From NCBI GenBank assembly GCA_000827495.1, contig KN817518.1:398405-462404 (forward strand): a stretch of DNA of 64,000 bases. Reading direction: 5' to 3'. Source of the stretch: Hypholoma sublateritium FD-334 SS-4. Taxonomy: Eukaryota > Basidiomycota > Agaricomycetes > Agaricales > Strophariaceae. Shown piece after piece: positions 35,090 through 45,715 of this stretch. The notes below the pieces were generated by a model, which saw only the letters and a program-made list of their open reading frames with translations, was not told where the DNA came from and did no database searches. Every line of letters starts with the position of its first letter. Within the stretch, counting starts at the first letter, position 1. The position numbers and the translations under genes were made by a program.

Positions 35090-37799
35090 TCACCGGCGGC
35101 GCGACACGGCCTTCTTGTGCTTGTCCCCGTCGACCAACACCGTAGTCGGTCCGCGCCGGGCCATCGCGTACAGAAACACGAACACGACGATCGCGAACTG
35201 CACCCAAAGCCACACGCGCAACAGCACGCCCTGCTGCTCGTAGTCCACCGAACTCTTTCGCGGCGACGCGTCTGCATGTAGCTGCATTTCCGCGCAGGCG
35301 CCGAGCGGCTCCGTGAGCGCGTCGAGCTCGCGATCGTACGCGCCCCGGCCTCCGCTCCGCCGGCGCGCGTGCGCCCTTGGCTCGTGCGCGCGTGGGGTCG
35401 CGGGCGCCAATACGCGACCGTCATCCGAGTCCTCGGCGTCAACGTCCGCGGCACTAATGCCAATCGCACTGTCGAACCCGCCAATCATGTTGTCCACCGC
35501 GGTCATGAGGCGCTTGGGGATCGCCAGCGCGGAGCTTGCGCCGTAAGAGGCCACCGTATAGGCATCCCCATCACGGCCGAAAGCGGCATCGGCCACGCGC
35601 TCGAGGCTACGCTCGCTGCTCCAGTGGCGGAAGCGGCGGTCAACCCAGCGATTCGAGCGCGAGCGCAGTACGTCGGACATGAGCGTGACGCGAGGCGACC
35701 TGGGCCGCGAGGAGAGGCAGGGGTCGGCAGACTGTCCGGCCTGGAGCTGGCGAATGCGGTGACGCTCTGGTGTGGGAGGTTCGACTGAGAGCTGGAGCGA
35801 GTTGGCGGGCATGATGAGAGAGGCGCTACGAGGCGTGTGCATGCTGGCGTCCTCGGTTCCCATGCTAAGGGCCTTCCGCATGACGTCGTAATCCAGCTCG
35901 TCCGAGGCTCTCCTGCTTATAGCACGCGAGGTGGGTGAAGGTGACGGGGGTACGGATAGCTGGCTGAGATCGTATAGACTCGACTTCCGTAGGTGATCGT
36001 TGTGGGGGTATTCGTTATTGCGCTCCTGCATATCTGCCCAAGTGCCGTTCAGCTCACGAGCAAGTTCGGTTTCTAGAGTGGGGCGCCCACCCAGGGGCGA
36101 CAGTTCGGCAAGAATTTGCGACGGCGGAGAAAAGAAGTGCAGTGGAGAGAGACGCGTCGAAGGAACGGCATCTATTCCCCCAATACCCGAGGACCAACTG
36201 GAGTTGCGCCCTTCACTCCAGGGTGACTCCGAGGCTGAGATTGACGAGGGCTGAACATCCTCGCTTGAATGTTGGGATTCTCCGTCTTGGTCCTCAGTGA
36301 TCGGCACTTCGACATCGAACAAACCTATGACCGTTTTCCGCGTCTTTCCAGAACTTGTAAATTCTGGATGTATTATGCAGGTGCCACGCAGTGCCTCCAT
36401 CTCACTTGCAAGACTCCGCTTGAGGCTCCTAAAGCAGATTGCTTGACCTGTCGTCGAATCAATCTCGAGCCTATCTCCCCTTTCTCCGTCTTCGTACCAG
36501 CAACCGGCATCAGCCAATTCAAGTTCGACGGAATCAGGATCAGCAAGGCATTCATACACTCGGCTCATATGCGCCGTATCGCGCTGGACAGCGGAGAGCT
36601 GTGTGGCCGTGTCGGATTGTTGTTGCAATATCTTCGCATTTGCCTCCTCCAGCTCCTGTACTTTAACCAGCAATTGTGAGATGAGCGCGTGTTCATGGGG
36701 CTTGAGTGAATTGAGTTGGGCGCCGATCTCGACGACGTTATCGTTGTCCTTCCGCCGGCGGTTCACGTCAGGGCTCTCAGCCATTGGAAAAAAGGAAAAA
36801 GTTTCAGAAGGTCCGCCGAACGTCGAGCCCTCGGGAGCGAAATTCTGTACCTTATTTTCTTGATCGTTAGCGTCGCTGTCGGAGGGTCCGCGCCCAAGGT
36901 TGCGCATAGCCCTGAATTTGGCCTCACGTTCTTTCTTACGTCGCCACGCCTGAGAGGCGACAGCGCCCTGCACTTTCTCCTCCAGTTCATCGCTCCTAGC
37001 CTGGGTCTTCTCCAGGGCCTCGCGCAAGAATGTAATCTCCTTTTCCAGACGCTTGAGCTCGCGCCGGCCGGCCTGGTCTGCAGAGGTCGCCTCTTTCTCG
37101 AGCTTCTCAAGTTTATCCAGCAGCTCGGCATTTTGGTCCGACAATAATGAGACATCAGCAGCAGCGATTGACACTTTCCGCGCATGTCTCCTGTAGAGAT
37201 TCGGGGACGGCGTCCTGATGCGGTCCACATGAGACTCGGAAAACGAAGTCGTAAGATTTATGCTATCCTCCGGAAGCAGTGAATGGTAATCAAGATTGCT
37301 AGGAGAAGAGGTCGAACGGGCTGGAGAAGTGGGTATGCGTGAGAGCAATTCCTCGTGTTTTGACTTGAGCGCGACGTTGTTTTGGAAGAGGCCCTTGCAG
37401 ACAGCGGAGGTGATACCGAGTTCTGCGCATCCACATTCAGCATTTGTTCACGAATTGGCTTCGAAATGTCTGCCCACCGTTCTCCCGTTCCTTGATAAGC
37501 ACGTCTGCTTTAAGCAGCAAGTCTTTGAGTTCTTCTCTGGATTTTTCGTTCATCCAAGCTACGTCGTCCATAACAGTTCCATTAAGCTGCTCGTTGTCCC
37601 CCACAGAGTCCCAGCCAACCATCTGAAACGTAGTCGCCATTGGAGATCCTAGGATATTCTGGCGCAATTGACGGCGCGCAGGGAATGTGAACGGCGATCC
37701 ATACGCAGGAGGCGGGCTAGAAGACATCTTCTGCATGGCACTGGCCTTTCGCGCCTTCGCTGGCGGAAGTGGGCGTGGTGTTCCCAAGCTTGAGAGCAT
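35090..37799 (-). CDS. Tail-anchored coiled-coil protein, possible motor adaptor
   Basis: Two exons (37799-37478, 37422-35090) give 884 residues. An N-terminal disordered part precedes a helix WMNEKSREELKDLLLKAD and a stretch SAVCKGLFQNNVALKSKHEE (about 112-131). Long coiled coils follow (ELLDKLEKLEKEA, RELKRLEKEITFLREALEK, then HALISQLLVKVQELEEAN). A central domain-like region is GCWYEDGERGDRLEID with FRSLKRSLASEMEALRGTC, then a Ser/Pro-rich region. A single C-terminal membrane helix (VWLWVQFAIVVFVFLYAMA) with a short basic tail makes it tail-anchored. The AxxxG-LxxxN-xL pattern is reminiscent of the CC1 box of BICD/TRAK/Spindly dynein adaptors; that is inference. Cargo membrane unknown. Confidence 0.75.
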
Positions 37800-38202
37800 T
37801 TTAGGAGTTACAGATGATTTACAAGAAGCGAATTTAATGTTGTAGGTATATGGCGGTCTAAGGTGGGGAGAGATGGGCTAATATGCTCCGCAAACGTATG
37901 GCCCAGTTGCGAACGGGTCCAGCGCGATCTGAGCTGAAGCAAGACTGGGCGTTGTCAGCCTACGGCGAACTCAGCATCCCAGGAAGCTTAGCCTGGTGTC
38001 CGATGTGGGGTCAGTGGAGGGTCCGGACTCCGATTTCAATCAACGTTCCCCGCAACGGCTCACTCGCCGAAAGTGACACGTGCGCCCGTTTGAACGCGGG
38101 GAAACGCGAAACCTCAGCGCGCGCCGCAGCGACCAATCGTTTGACAGTTACTTACTATATGCTGCAAATACGCTGACTATACGCGTGCTCGACTTTTAAC
38201 TA
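37800..38202. other. divergent promoter region
   Basis: 403 bp between the coiled-coil gene and the LARP7-like gene. A short open frame (37883-38176) has no domain. Confidence 0.5.
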
Positions 38203-40188
38203 ATGTCCTTTGCTTTTGTCCCTCGATCATTGAAGAAGCGGAAGATAGAACCATCGACGTCGACCCCAAGTCTTGTCAACCAAGTAAGTTTCACCGACAT
38301 CTCAATGCGTCGTCTTTCCACTGAGCTCAATTTGCAAGAGAGTTTAGCCTCCAAAAGCGACCGTGCGACAACAGAAGTTCCTACTGTAAATTCACCGGCG
38401 AGCAAAGAATGTGCTCCAATTGCGTCTACATCGAAGAAGCCAACGAAGCCGGTAGCAGGTTCAGCCAAGGAGCTTGACATGGAAGGCCTCGCCGATTTGG
38501 TTGTCCTCGCTCTGTCAGACCACACTCTGTGGATGGACGTAGATTTACGTCGAAAGATTGACTGGAGCGTCCGTACGCAACAGCGGGAAGAAGAATCAAA
38601 TACGGAGGAAATTGCTAGCAACGATGTTTTGAATGATGACACAGGGTGTACGTGTATTCAATTTGAATACCTCTTCTAACATCTAAACCCCCCTATGCAG
38701 ATATTCCTCTCACCCATCTACTTCGACATTCTTCTATATTTCTTCAGTCATCATCTTCACCTTCGTTTATTCAACATCCTGAAACTACCTATGTCAAGGC
38801 ACTACGCGCACACGCCGTAGAGTTTGTTGATGTCCGCCTCGCCTTTTACCATGAAAATATGCAAACTGGCCAAGGGGAGGCCAATAACTGGTATCACAGT
38901 TCTGGGCAACAGACCGGCTACGAAATACGGAGAAAGTACCCCGCCATAATCGGTGGAAGTAACTTCAGCGAGTACGGCAAGGCCGATTGGGACAGGCTCA
39001 CAATATACGTGGTTGGTATTCTGTCAATCCTATTTGATGTATTTTCCTAACCATATTGTAGGAGAATATACCGGTTCAATACAGAAGCCTGCCCGGTACT
39101 CTGAAGTTAGTCAAAACTTTGTTGGCATATGCTCCATCTCCATCTTCCCTCCGCCCAAGAATACAAAACATCATCTTTCCCCGGCATCATCGCGACCAAT
39201 CCACCTCATTACCTGTATGCAAAGGATTTGCCCTCGTCACTCTGACATTTTTGCAAGATGTAAACTACATACTAAGAAAGTGTCCCTGGGAGACACTGCA
39301 AGCAAAGGCCGATTCCAAAGCAACCGAAAATCGGTCACAAGTATTTGAAGATGTAACAAGATTTGGCTTTCGCTCCACTAGTAAAGAACGCTGGGACGCT
39401 CTCAAAGCTGATTACCTTCTTTATCGACAACGACTTATAGAGGAAATAAATGAAGCTCAAGGAAAAGAACAAGTTTCACGGAGACAACTTGAAACAACAT
39501 CGCTCCCCGTACCAGAGTCCAGCGTACATGTTTCGTCGTCGCATGATCGTAACGAAAAACACAGCGTCAAAGGAAAAGGAAAAGATGTACACATTCCAGC
39601 GCACGCTGCGGCCGTTGAAGCTCCCAAAATCCATGCCAACTCGCTGTATCCACCGGGTTGCCTTGTATTTGTCCGCCACCTGCATCCAGATACAAATAAA
39701 ACGACGCTGCGCGCGTTGTTTGCACACGCGTGGAGTCGTGATGCTGGGGCGTCGTCGAGCGGCAAACCTACCGATGGTATTGACTACCTTGATTTCATGA
39801 AAGGAATGGACAGCGTGCGTTTCACTTTTTGCATCGCACATAATTCGCACATTATTAATTCGCAGTACCCTATATCCAGTGTCACATCCGCCTCAGCACA
39901 CCTGTGCATGCGCAGAAGTTCGTGGCATATTTTTCTGCCCATCCCACACGGCAGACATCTGGATTGGACAATTCTGGCGTGGTATCTGAGGCTTCAGATG
40001 CGACCATCGCACCTGAATTGGTGTTTGGAAAGCGCGAAGAGGTGTACTGGGAAAAGGTACCGGAAAAGGTTAGGCGACAGGCAGTTGACAAAGCACTTAA
40101 ACTCATGGACGATGGCAATGGGCACGCCGCAGATCCCACATCCACGAACGATGGGAATAGCTACGGACAGAAGAAAAGGAAACGATAA
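38203..40188 (+). CDS. LARP7/Pof8-like La-related protein (La motif, RRM1, xRRM)
   Basis: Four exons (38203-38647, 38701-39011, 39062-39814, 39880-40188) give 605 residues. A La-motif-like block begins at about residue 93 (DLVVLALSDHTLWMDVDLRR) and continues to YIPLTHLLRHSSIF. RRM1 begins DRLTIYVENIPVQ (about 247-258) and includes KGFALVTLTFLQDV. The C-terminal xRRM at about 445-590 shows CLVFVRHLHPDT, YLDF, CHIRLSTPVHAQKFVAYF and the extra helix REEVYWEKVPEKVRRQAVD, followed by a basic end. LARP7 proteins bind and stabilise 7SK RNA in animals and telomerase RNA in ciliates (p65) and fission yeast (Pof8). In a fungus lacking 7SK, telomerase RNA would be the expected partner, which is inference. 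Splice phases are all consistent. Confidence 0.78.
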
Positions 40189-40354
40189 TCTTATGTATTT
40201 CTCCGAAGACATCAATCTCTTGGCCATCTACATTGGCATCATCTGGTCCTACAGCTATCCTACTCATGACTGCGAGCAGAATTAGTATTGCCCATAGATG
40301 AATAATGGCTTCAATTGCGACTTTCGGACGGGAAGAATGGGCGCTACGCTGTGG

Positions 40355-41231
40355 CTACTCCGTCCGCATACTCAACTCTTCCACATGCAGGGTCTCCCTG
40401 ACGTTGACGAGCGCCTGGCCCAACAAATTCTGGCCCATTTCGTTGGGCCCATTGCCCCAGAATGCATCATTCGTGTCTGCATAGATAATATGTGCGTCTT
40501 CCGTTCCAACTAGTTTTCTGCGCAGATCTTTGTGTTGTTGGAATTTGAGAAAAAGCGCTTGCTCCATCTACACTCGTTGAATAAATATTCCCACTAAATT
40601 GTATCAAAAAAACGCAGCGTACGAATTCAAGGTGCATGTGTGGCCAGTCAGGCCGTACAAATGTCGAATTCTGGTTAGCCACAGCGTAGAGCGCGTGTAA
40701 GTCCGGACACGCGCGTATATTCTCTGCGATGGCCGGGTGATTATCAATAAACTTAAACGCCTCGAAGAGGTGTGCCGCGGTCGGGTATGTGAGGTTGCGA
40801 TAGACGACGCGGTGCGGCGAGTGGTTCATGAAACCGGCGTACTGCGGGCTGTCCTGGTCGAATCGCACAGCAGGCGGGCTGCCAGCTGGAGTTGGCATGG
40901 AATTACCTGTGCCGGGCGTCGTCTGTGCGTCATGCTCGAGCACGGCGACCTTCGCTTCCAGTGCGTCCACCCGCTGGAGCAGCGTGCTTATCTGCTGCTC
41001 GAACTTCCGCTCTGACTCGGTATGGGTCAGCTGTAGGTTGGTGAGATTGCTGGCTAGTTCGTGGATAACACGGAGAAGATCGTCGGCGTCGCGCGAGCCC
41101 TGCGCCGTGTCCAGTGGAGGGATGTCGGGCCGCGGCGAAGTGGATGGCACGATCATAATGCTACTATACGGCCAGACTTGAATGGAGTGAATGCGAGCTC
41201 CTCCCCGTTGAAGATCATGATTAGCGCTCAA
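40355..41231 (-). CDS. NADAR domain protein A (YbiA-like)
   Basis: Two exons (41231-40623, 40567-40355) give 273 residues. A short coiled coil (LRVIHELASNLTNLQLTHTE; LLQRVDALEAKVAVLEHDA) is followed by a NADAR domain at about 130-265: VRFDQDSPQYAGFMNHSPH, TYPTAAHLFEAFKFIDNH, IRACPDLHALYAVAN, LRRKLVGTEDAHIIY and DAFWGNG with the terminal helix GQNLLGQALVNVRE. NADAR enzymes cleave N-glycosidic bonds of NAD/ADP-ribose-related or riboflavin-pathway substrates, and bacterial ones remove ADP-ribose from guanine in DNA. The domain is complete here. A Met at 41156 could be the real start. It is a tandem copy of the next gene, same strand and same intron position. Confidence 0.85.
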
Positions 41232-41569
41232 CCTGCACTTATATACAATCCGTGAGATAATAGGAAACGCGCTGCATTACTAATATCATGCCGGTGGACG
41301 ACAGACGAGGGTAAAACGCAGGTGCTATGCCACTACATAACCATCAGGGCTGATGGGCACAAAGAGCTTGCGGATTGAGCAAACGAAACTGTCCGGTTGG
41401 CCGTTGGTACACTCTGGGCATGATCAAATGCATATAGAAAGCATAAGAACGTTTGAAAATCTGTTTAAAATGGGGTAGCAGGAGGTGTCGCAAAGAATAA
41501 TGTACAAGTATCATAAAAGAGGAAGGAGGATAAAGGAAAAGCGGTGCAAAATTAGCGTGCTCAAACTGG
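41232..41569. other. spacer between tandem NADAR genes
   Basis: 338 bp carrying the 3' end of NADAR gene B and the promoter of gene A. No further domain copy is visible. Confidence 0.5.
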
Positions 41570-43369
41570 TTATGTCCCCATGCTCAGGTTCTCCATGCGC
41601 AGTTTCTCTCTGACGGTGACGAGTGCCTTTCCCAACAAGTTCTGGCCTGTTTCGTCTGAGCCACTGCCCCAGAACGCGTCGTTCGGGTCTGCATAAATTA
41701 TGCGCGCGTCTCCCGTCCCGAGTAACTTCATGCGCAGATCCGCATGCTGCCGAAATTTGAGGAGGAGCACGTCATCCATCTGCATAATCAATAGCTCATT
41801 AGATATGTACGATTAGAGAAGGCAGGAAAAGAGCATACATATTGAAGGTGGGTGTATACCCAATCAGGGCGTACAGAACTCGTGTATTGACTCGCCAATG
41901 AATAGAGAGCGTTCACGTCTGGACACGCGCGGATGTTCTCCGCTATATCTGGGTGGTTATCAATGAACTTCATCGCCTCGAAAAGGTGTGCCGCGGTCGG
42001 GTATGTGATGCTGCGGTAGACGACGCGGTGCGGCGAGTGATTCATAAAGACGGCATACGGGCTGTCCTGGTCGAAGCGTACTGCAGGTGGGCTGCTAGGG
42101 TTTGGCGGAACCGGGGGGAACATCGCGTCGGCCGAGTGTGTCGACGCCGCAACAGAGGTGGGTCCTGGTGTATTATGCCGCATCGCCGATGGTGGGACAG
42201 GCGCGGTGGCATGCATGGGTGTTCTGGCGGGTAGAACATGGCTCTGCTGCGACATCGAGCGGATCAGGTCGGCGGCTTGCTGCGCCGTCTCAGTCGGGTA
42301 GGTCTGCACCACAGGGTGCGAGGAATTTTGGCTGTGGTTCTGGTCTGCGGAAGGGACGAAGACCGGCACAAAGTGGACCTGTGGTTGTGGGTCGGGCTTC
42401 TTTTCGCGCTTGCTGAAGGCACGTAGCAGGCTCTTCCCAATGGATCTTTTGCGCTCGACTTTGGCGGGCTGGACATTTGTGCTGACCGTCGCCAGGTGTG
42501 GGCCATATGACGCCGTAAGCAGTGCCGACGTCTGTGGCATGGTAAGAAGAGATTTGTAGGGAGACATCTCATATATATCTCGCGGAGGGGGTGGCAGAGG
42601 ATTGCGCAGAGGAGCTGTTGAACGCGGGCCGGTTGGGCCAAATGCTGAGGGGTTCGCGGGTTCAAGAGGCTGCATGACGTGAGCAAAATCTCCGTTGATA
42701 GAATGGGGCGGTGAATAATGAACTGATTGTCTTGATCCTGGGCGGTTGTGGCCATGCTGTGAGTGACTTCTTGGCCGATCTTCGTCTTCGTCGTCTCTGG
42801 CATATGAAGATGCAGGTATAAATGGAGTTGGCGCTCTACGTACGGAGTCTGTATGAGAAGATTCGCGAACTATTGTATGTACGTTAGGTTGGAAAAACAA
42901 TTGTAAAATAATTTGGCTTGCCCGGCATCATTTGAGGGATCACAGGTTGCACATCTTCTCTGCGACGCGACTCCGACCGAGCACGACGAGGAACTAACAT
43001 AGTTATAACTTGTATCACGATCATCAGGACAACCTATTAAATACCTTCAGATTGTTGCGTTGGACCGAATCCGCCAACGAATCTGTCGCTTTCTCTGCGT
43101 CGTGCTTTGCGGCGGCTCTTCCGCCGGTCTTGTGGAAGCCAGCTCAGCATTGGGGGTGGTAAATGAGCACCTTGCCCGTAGTTTGGTGGGATGAACCCCG
43201 GCATTTGTTGTTGGGGATATGGCATCTGTTGCGCATAACCAGGCATAGGACCATACCCGGGTGGCACAAAAGGCTGTTGGTTATACTGGCCATACATAGG
43301 AGGTGGGGGACCAAACGGATACTGCTGTTTGTTGGCATTTCTGTAGAATTTTGACTGGCCCGAGCCCAT
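41570..43369 (-). CDS. NADAR domain protein B with long low-complexity N-terminus and possible N-myristoylation
   Basis: Exons 43369-43045, 42993-42922, 42869-41839 and 41779-41570 give about 545 residues. The N-terminus MGSGQSKFYRN fits an N-myristoylation signal (Gly2, small residue at 6). It is followed by a Gln/Pro/Tyr/Met-rich tract (PFVPPGYGPMPGYAQQMP), basic clusters (RRKSRRKARRRESDR, then RSIGKSLLRAFSKREKK) and Ser/Pro linkers. The C-terminal NADAR domain (about 395-540) matches protein A closely (VRFDQDSPYAVFMNHSPH, TYPTAAHLFEAMKFIDNH, DAFWGSGSDETGQNLLGKAL). The intron after exon two starts with GC (GCAAGC) and has a CTAAC branch site; only that reading keeps the frame. Membrane association is inference. 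Confidence 0.82.
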
Positions 43370-43797
43370 CGTTTGCTATAGCTCAGAGCCAATATTATTA
43401 TGTAGATTGGAACTGGAACTTGACAGTTCTGGGATTTCGTGAATTTCGATGAATTTCGGCTCGTGGGTTGCCAAAAGAAACCGTGTCGCGCGAGAGATGT
43501 AGATGTAAGTAGAAAGGGTATCGCTAGTTAGGGGTCATAAGATGGGAATGAAGTTCGTGAAGAGAGCAGCGATGAAAGCGAAAAAGTAGGAGGCCACATG
43601 TTGAATAGGACAGGACGTCCAAATGAGGTAATTTTCTAAAATAGATGCGTTATGTGCGTCAATCACGTGCGTGAGACCAGGCAGCCTTGATTGGCCAACG
43701 CCGCTGCACGGTTTTATGTCCCTGACGGCCATTTTATACTGCTTCGCGTTGGCTTCGCGCCTACAGGTCGAATAAGATCTATTATTTATCTCTCAAA
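43370..43797. other. divergent promoter region
   Basis: 428 bp between the NADAR B and PCI genes; no coding signal. Confidence 0.5.
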
Positions 43798-45509
43798 ATG
43801 CCGATGGATTTCTCGACGTATATCATGCAGCTCAACGACGCCATCCTAGCTGAAAATGGGCCAAATCTTGCATACCTCCTTCGTCCGACGAGCCCTCACG
43901 GTAAAGAGTTAGTCAAGGAATTTAGGAACCCATCTGTCAGTGAACGGATTTGCATTCCCGACCCATATCTGATAGTAATGTCAGCGCGCTACCATGGGAC
44001 GGTACGAAGGATGTATGCAATCCCCATGGGATGATATAGCCATCCAATACGTCCTTGTCTGCACCCATGTGGCGAAAAAAAGATACATCGAGGCATTCAA
44101 GGAGGAATCTCAACTCGTGTCGTGAGTGTTGAACTCCTCATTCAATATGGTAACCTCAATTTTCAACAGCCAGTTCTTGTCGAAGTTCTTCACCGAAAAC
44201 CGAGGGTGGACATTACCCGCGCTCTTCTCAATTTTGCGAGATCTCCGAGATCTTGCCATGGACGTGAGACTCTCGGCTTTATCTGCGCTCTCTTATCATC
44301 TAAGAGGAATACCATCAGGCTGACCTTCACGCCAAATATAACGGGCAGAAGTGCGAATGCACGGAGGAATCTGCACGAATAATTGCCAAAGCATTTGGCC
44401 ACTGTATGACTGACAGGTACAAGGCTTTCCGTCACGCCCATTTGTCTCGAGATTTAGAGGCACCTTCTCGCTACAGGGTTTCACCGCCAGATCAGTCGAG
44501 AAAATGGGGTGTTTATTACGTCGTGGGCCTTGTGCTCAAGAGCTACTTTCGGGTACGTCATCAAAACCGTACCTNGCATGTCATAGTNTCATAGCATTTT
44601 CATTAACAGATCAAACGAATCTCCCTTTCAAAAAACATCCTTCGAGCTCTAGAGGCGAACAACGATATCCCCCCACTTGAAGCATTCCCAAGGTCACACC
44701 AGGTAAGCTGGGTCTCGACAATCCAGTGTCTCTTACATGACACGCGAAGGTCACACATAGGTATTACATTGGCATGCTAAGTTTCCTGAATGAAGAATTC
44801 GCCAAAGTACGTCCTCTCCTGACCATTTCCACCACAAACTAAGCCGTTATCCTGAGCAGGCTGAAGAGGAACTAACACTTGCTTTCTATAACTGCCTTAT
44901 CGAAGCACACAGCAACCAAGAGTGCGTCATTCTTTGCGCATTTCTACTTGACCAATTTCCATATTACATGCAGGCGCATTCTGGCCTACCTAATTCCGCT
45001 CAGGATTCTGAAAGGTCATCTTCCATCCACAGAGCTAATGAGACGATTCCCTGTCCTGGATGAGATTTTCTCCCCGTTTGTAACAGCGATCCGGAAGGGC
45101 GACCTCAAGGCATACGACCAAGCACTAGAAAAATGGGAATCGCGCCTCCTAGAGCTCAGCCTATGGCTCTCTCTCGAAAAGGCTAGAGAGCTTTGTCTTC
45201 GGGGGCTGTTCCGGAGAATGTGCGTCCTTTTTACTATACTAACTTCCATAGTCTCTGACNATTTCGTCTGGCTGCAGGTGGGTAGCCACAGGAAAGGGGA
45301 CGCGGATACCTATTTCAATGTTCCACACAGCCCTCAAAGTGTCCGGCACCGATATGACAGAGGAGGAGGCAGAGTGTCTAGTTGCGAATATGATCTACAG
45401 GAACTTCATGCGGGGGTATATAAGCCACGAGAAACAGATGGTTGTCCTCGCTGCAACAAACACATTTCCGCGGGCAGTTGATCGACCGTCGCCGCTGACG
45501 ATGATATGA
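43798..45509 (+). CDS. PCI domain protein of the PCID2/Thp1/Csn12 family
   Basis: Ten exons (43798-43935, 43985-44121, 44170-44263, 44319-44416, 44477-44552, 44610-44702, 44750-44806, 44860-44921, 44974-45219, 45278-45509) total 411 codons. Recognisable stretches are FFTENRGWTLPALFSILRDL, SRKWGVYYVVGLVLKSYF, ISLSKNILRALEAN, QVTHRYYIGMLSFLNEEFA, ERILAYLIPLRILKGHLP and the PCI winged-helix end EEEAECLVANMIYRNFMRGY with ISHEKQMVVL. Members include Thp1/PCID2, an mRNA-export subunit of TREX-2, and Csn12, a COP9-associated subunit. I cannot decide between them by eye. Single Ns fall in introns, not exons. The gene is convergent with the gamma-tubulin complex gene, 206 bp apart. Confidence 0.88.
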
Positions 45510-45715
45510 ACGGCACGTCGTAGGCCCTGCTTCTGTACGTATTACCTGAATAACTATGATATGCATGATGGAATCCATGTTTTGTCGTTTTCGCGTGACC
45601 CAGGTCACAAACCCGCACACTGTGCTAGTATTTCGTCCACACTTTACCCACTGGTATCATTACACTGAATACAATGGACACGTAAAAAACTCAGCGGCAA
45701 GAATAATACTCTGTT

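Noticed and set aside
39119..40285. 388-residue plus-strand open frame running past the LARP7-like stop
   Set aside because: Its first part is the real exon, but beyond 39814 it reads through an intron into a wrong frame; splicing to 39880 restores the xRRM.
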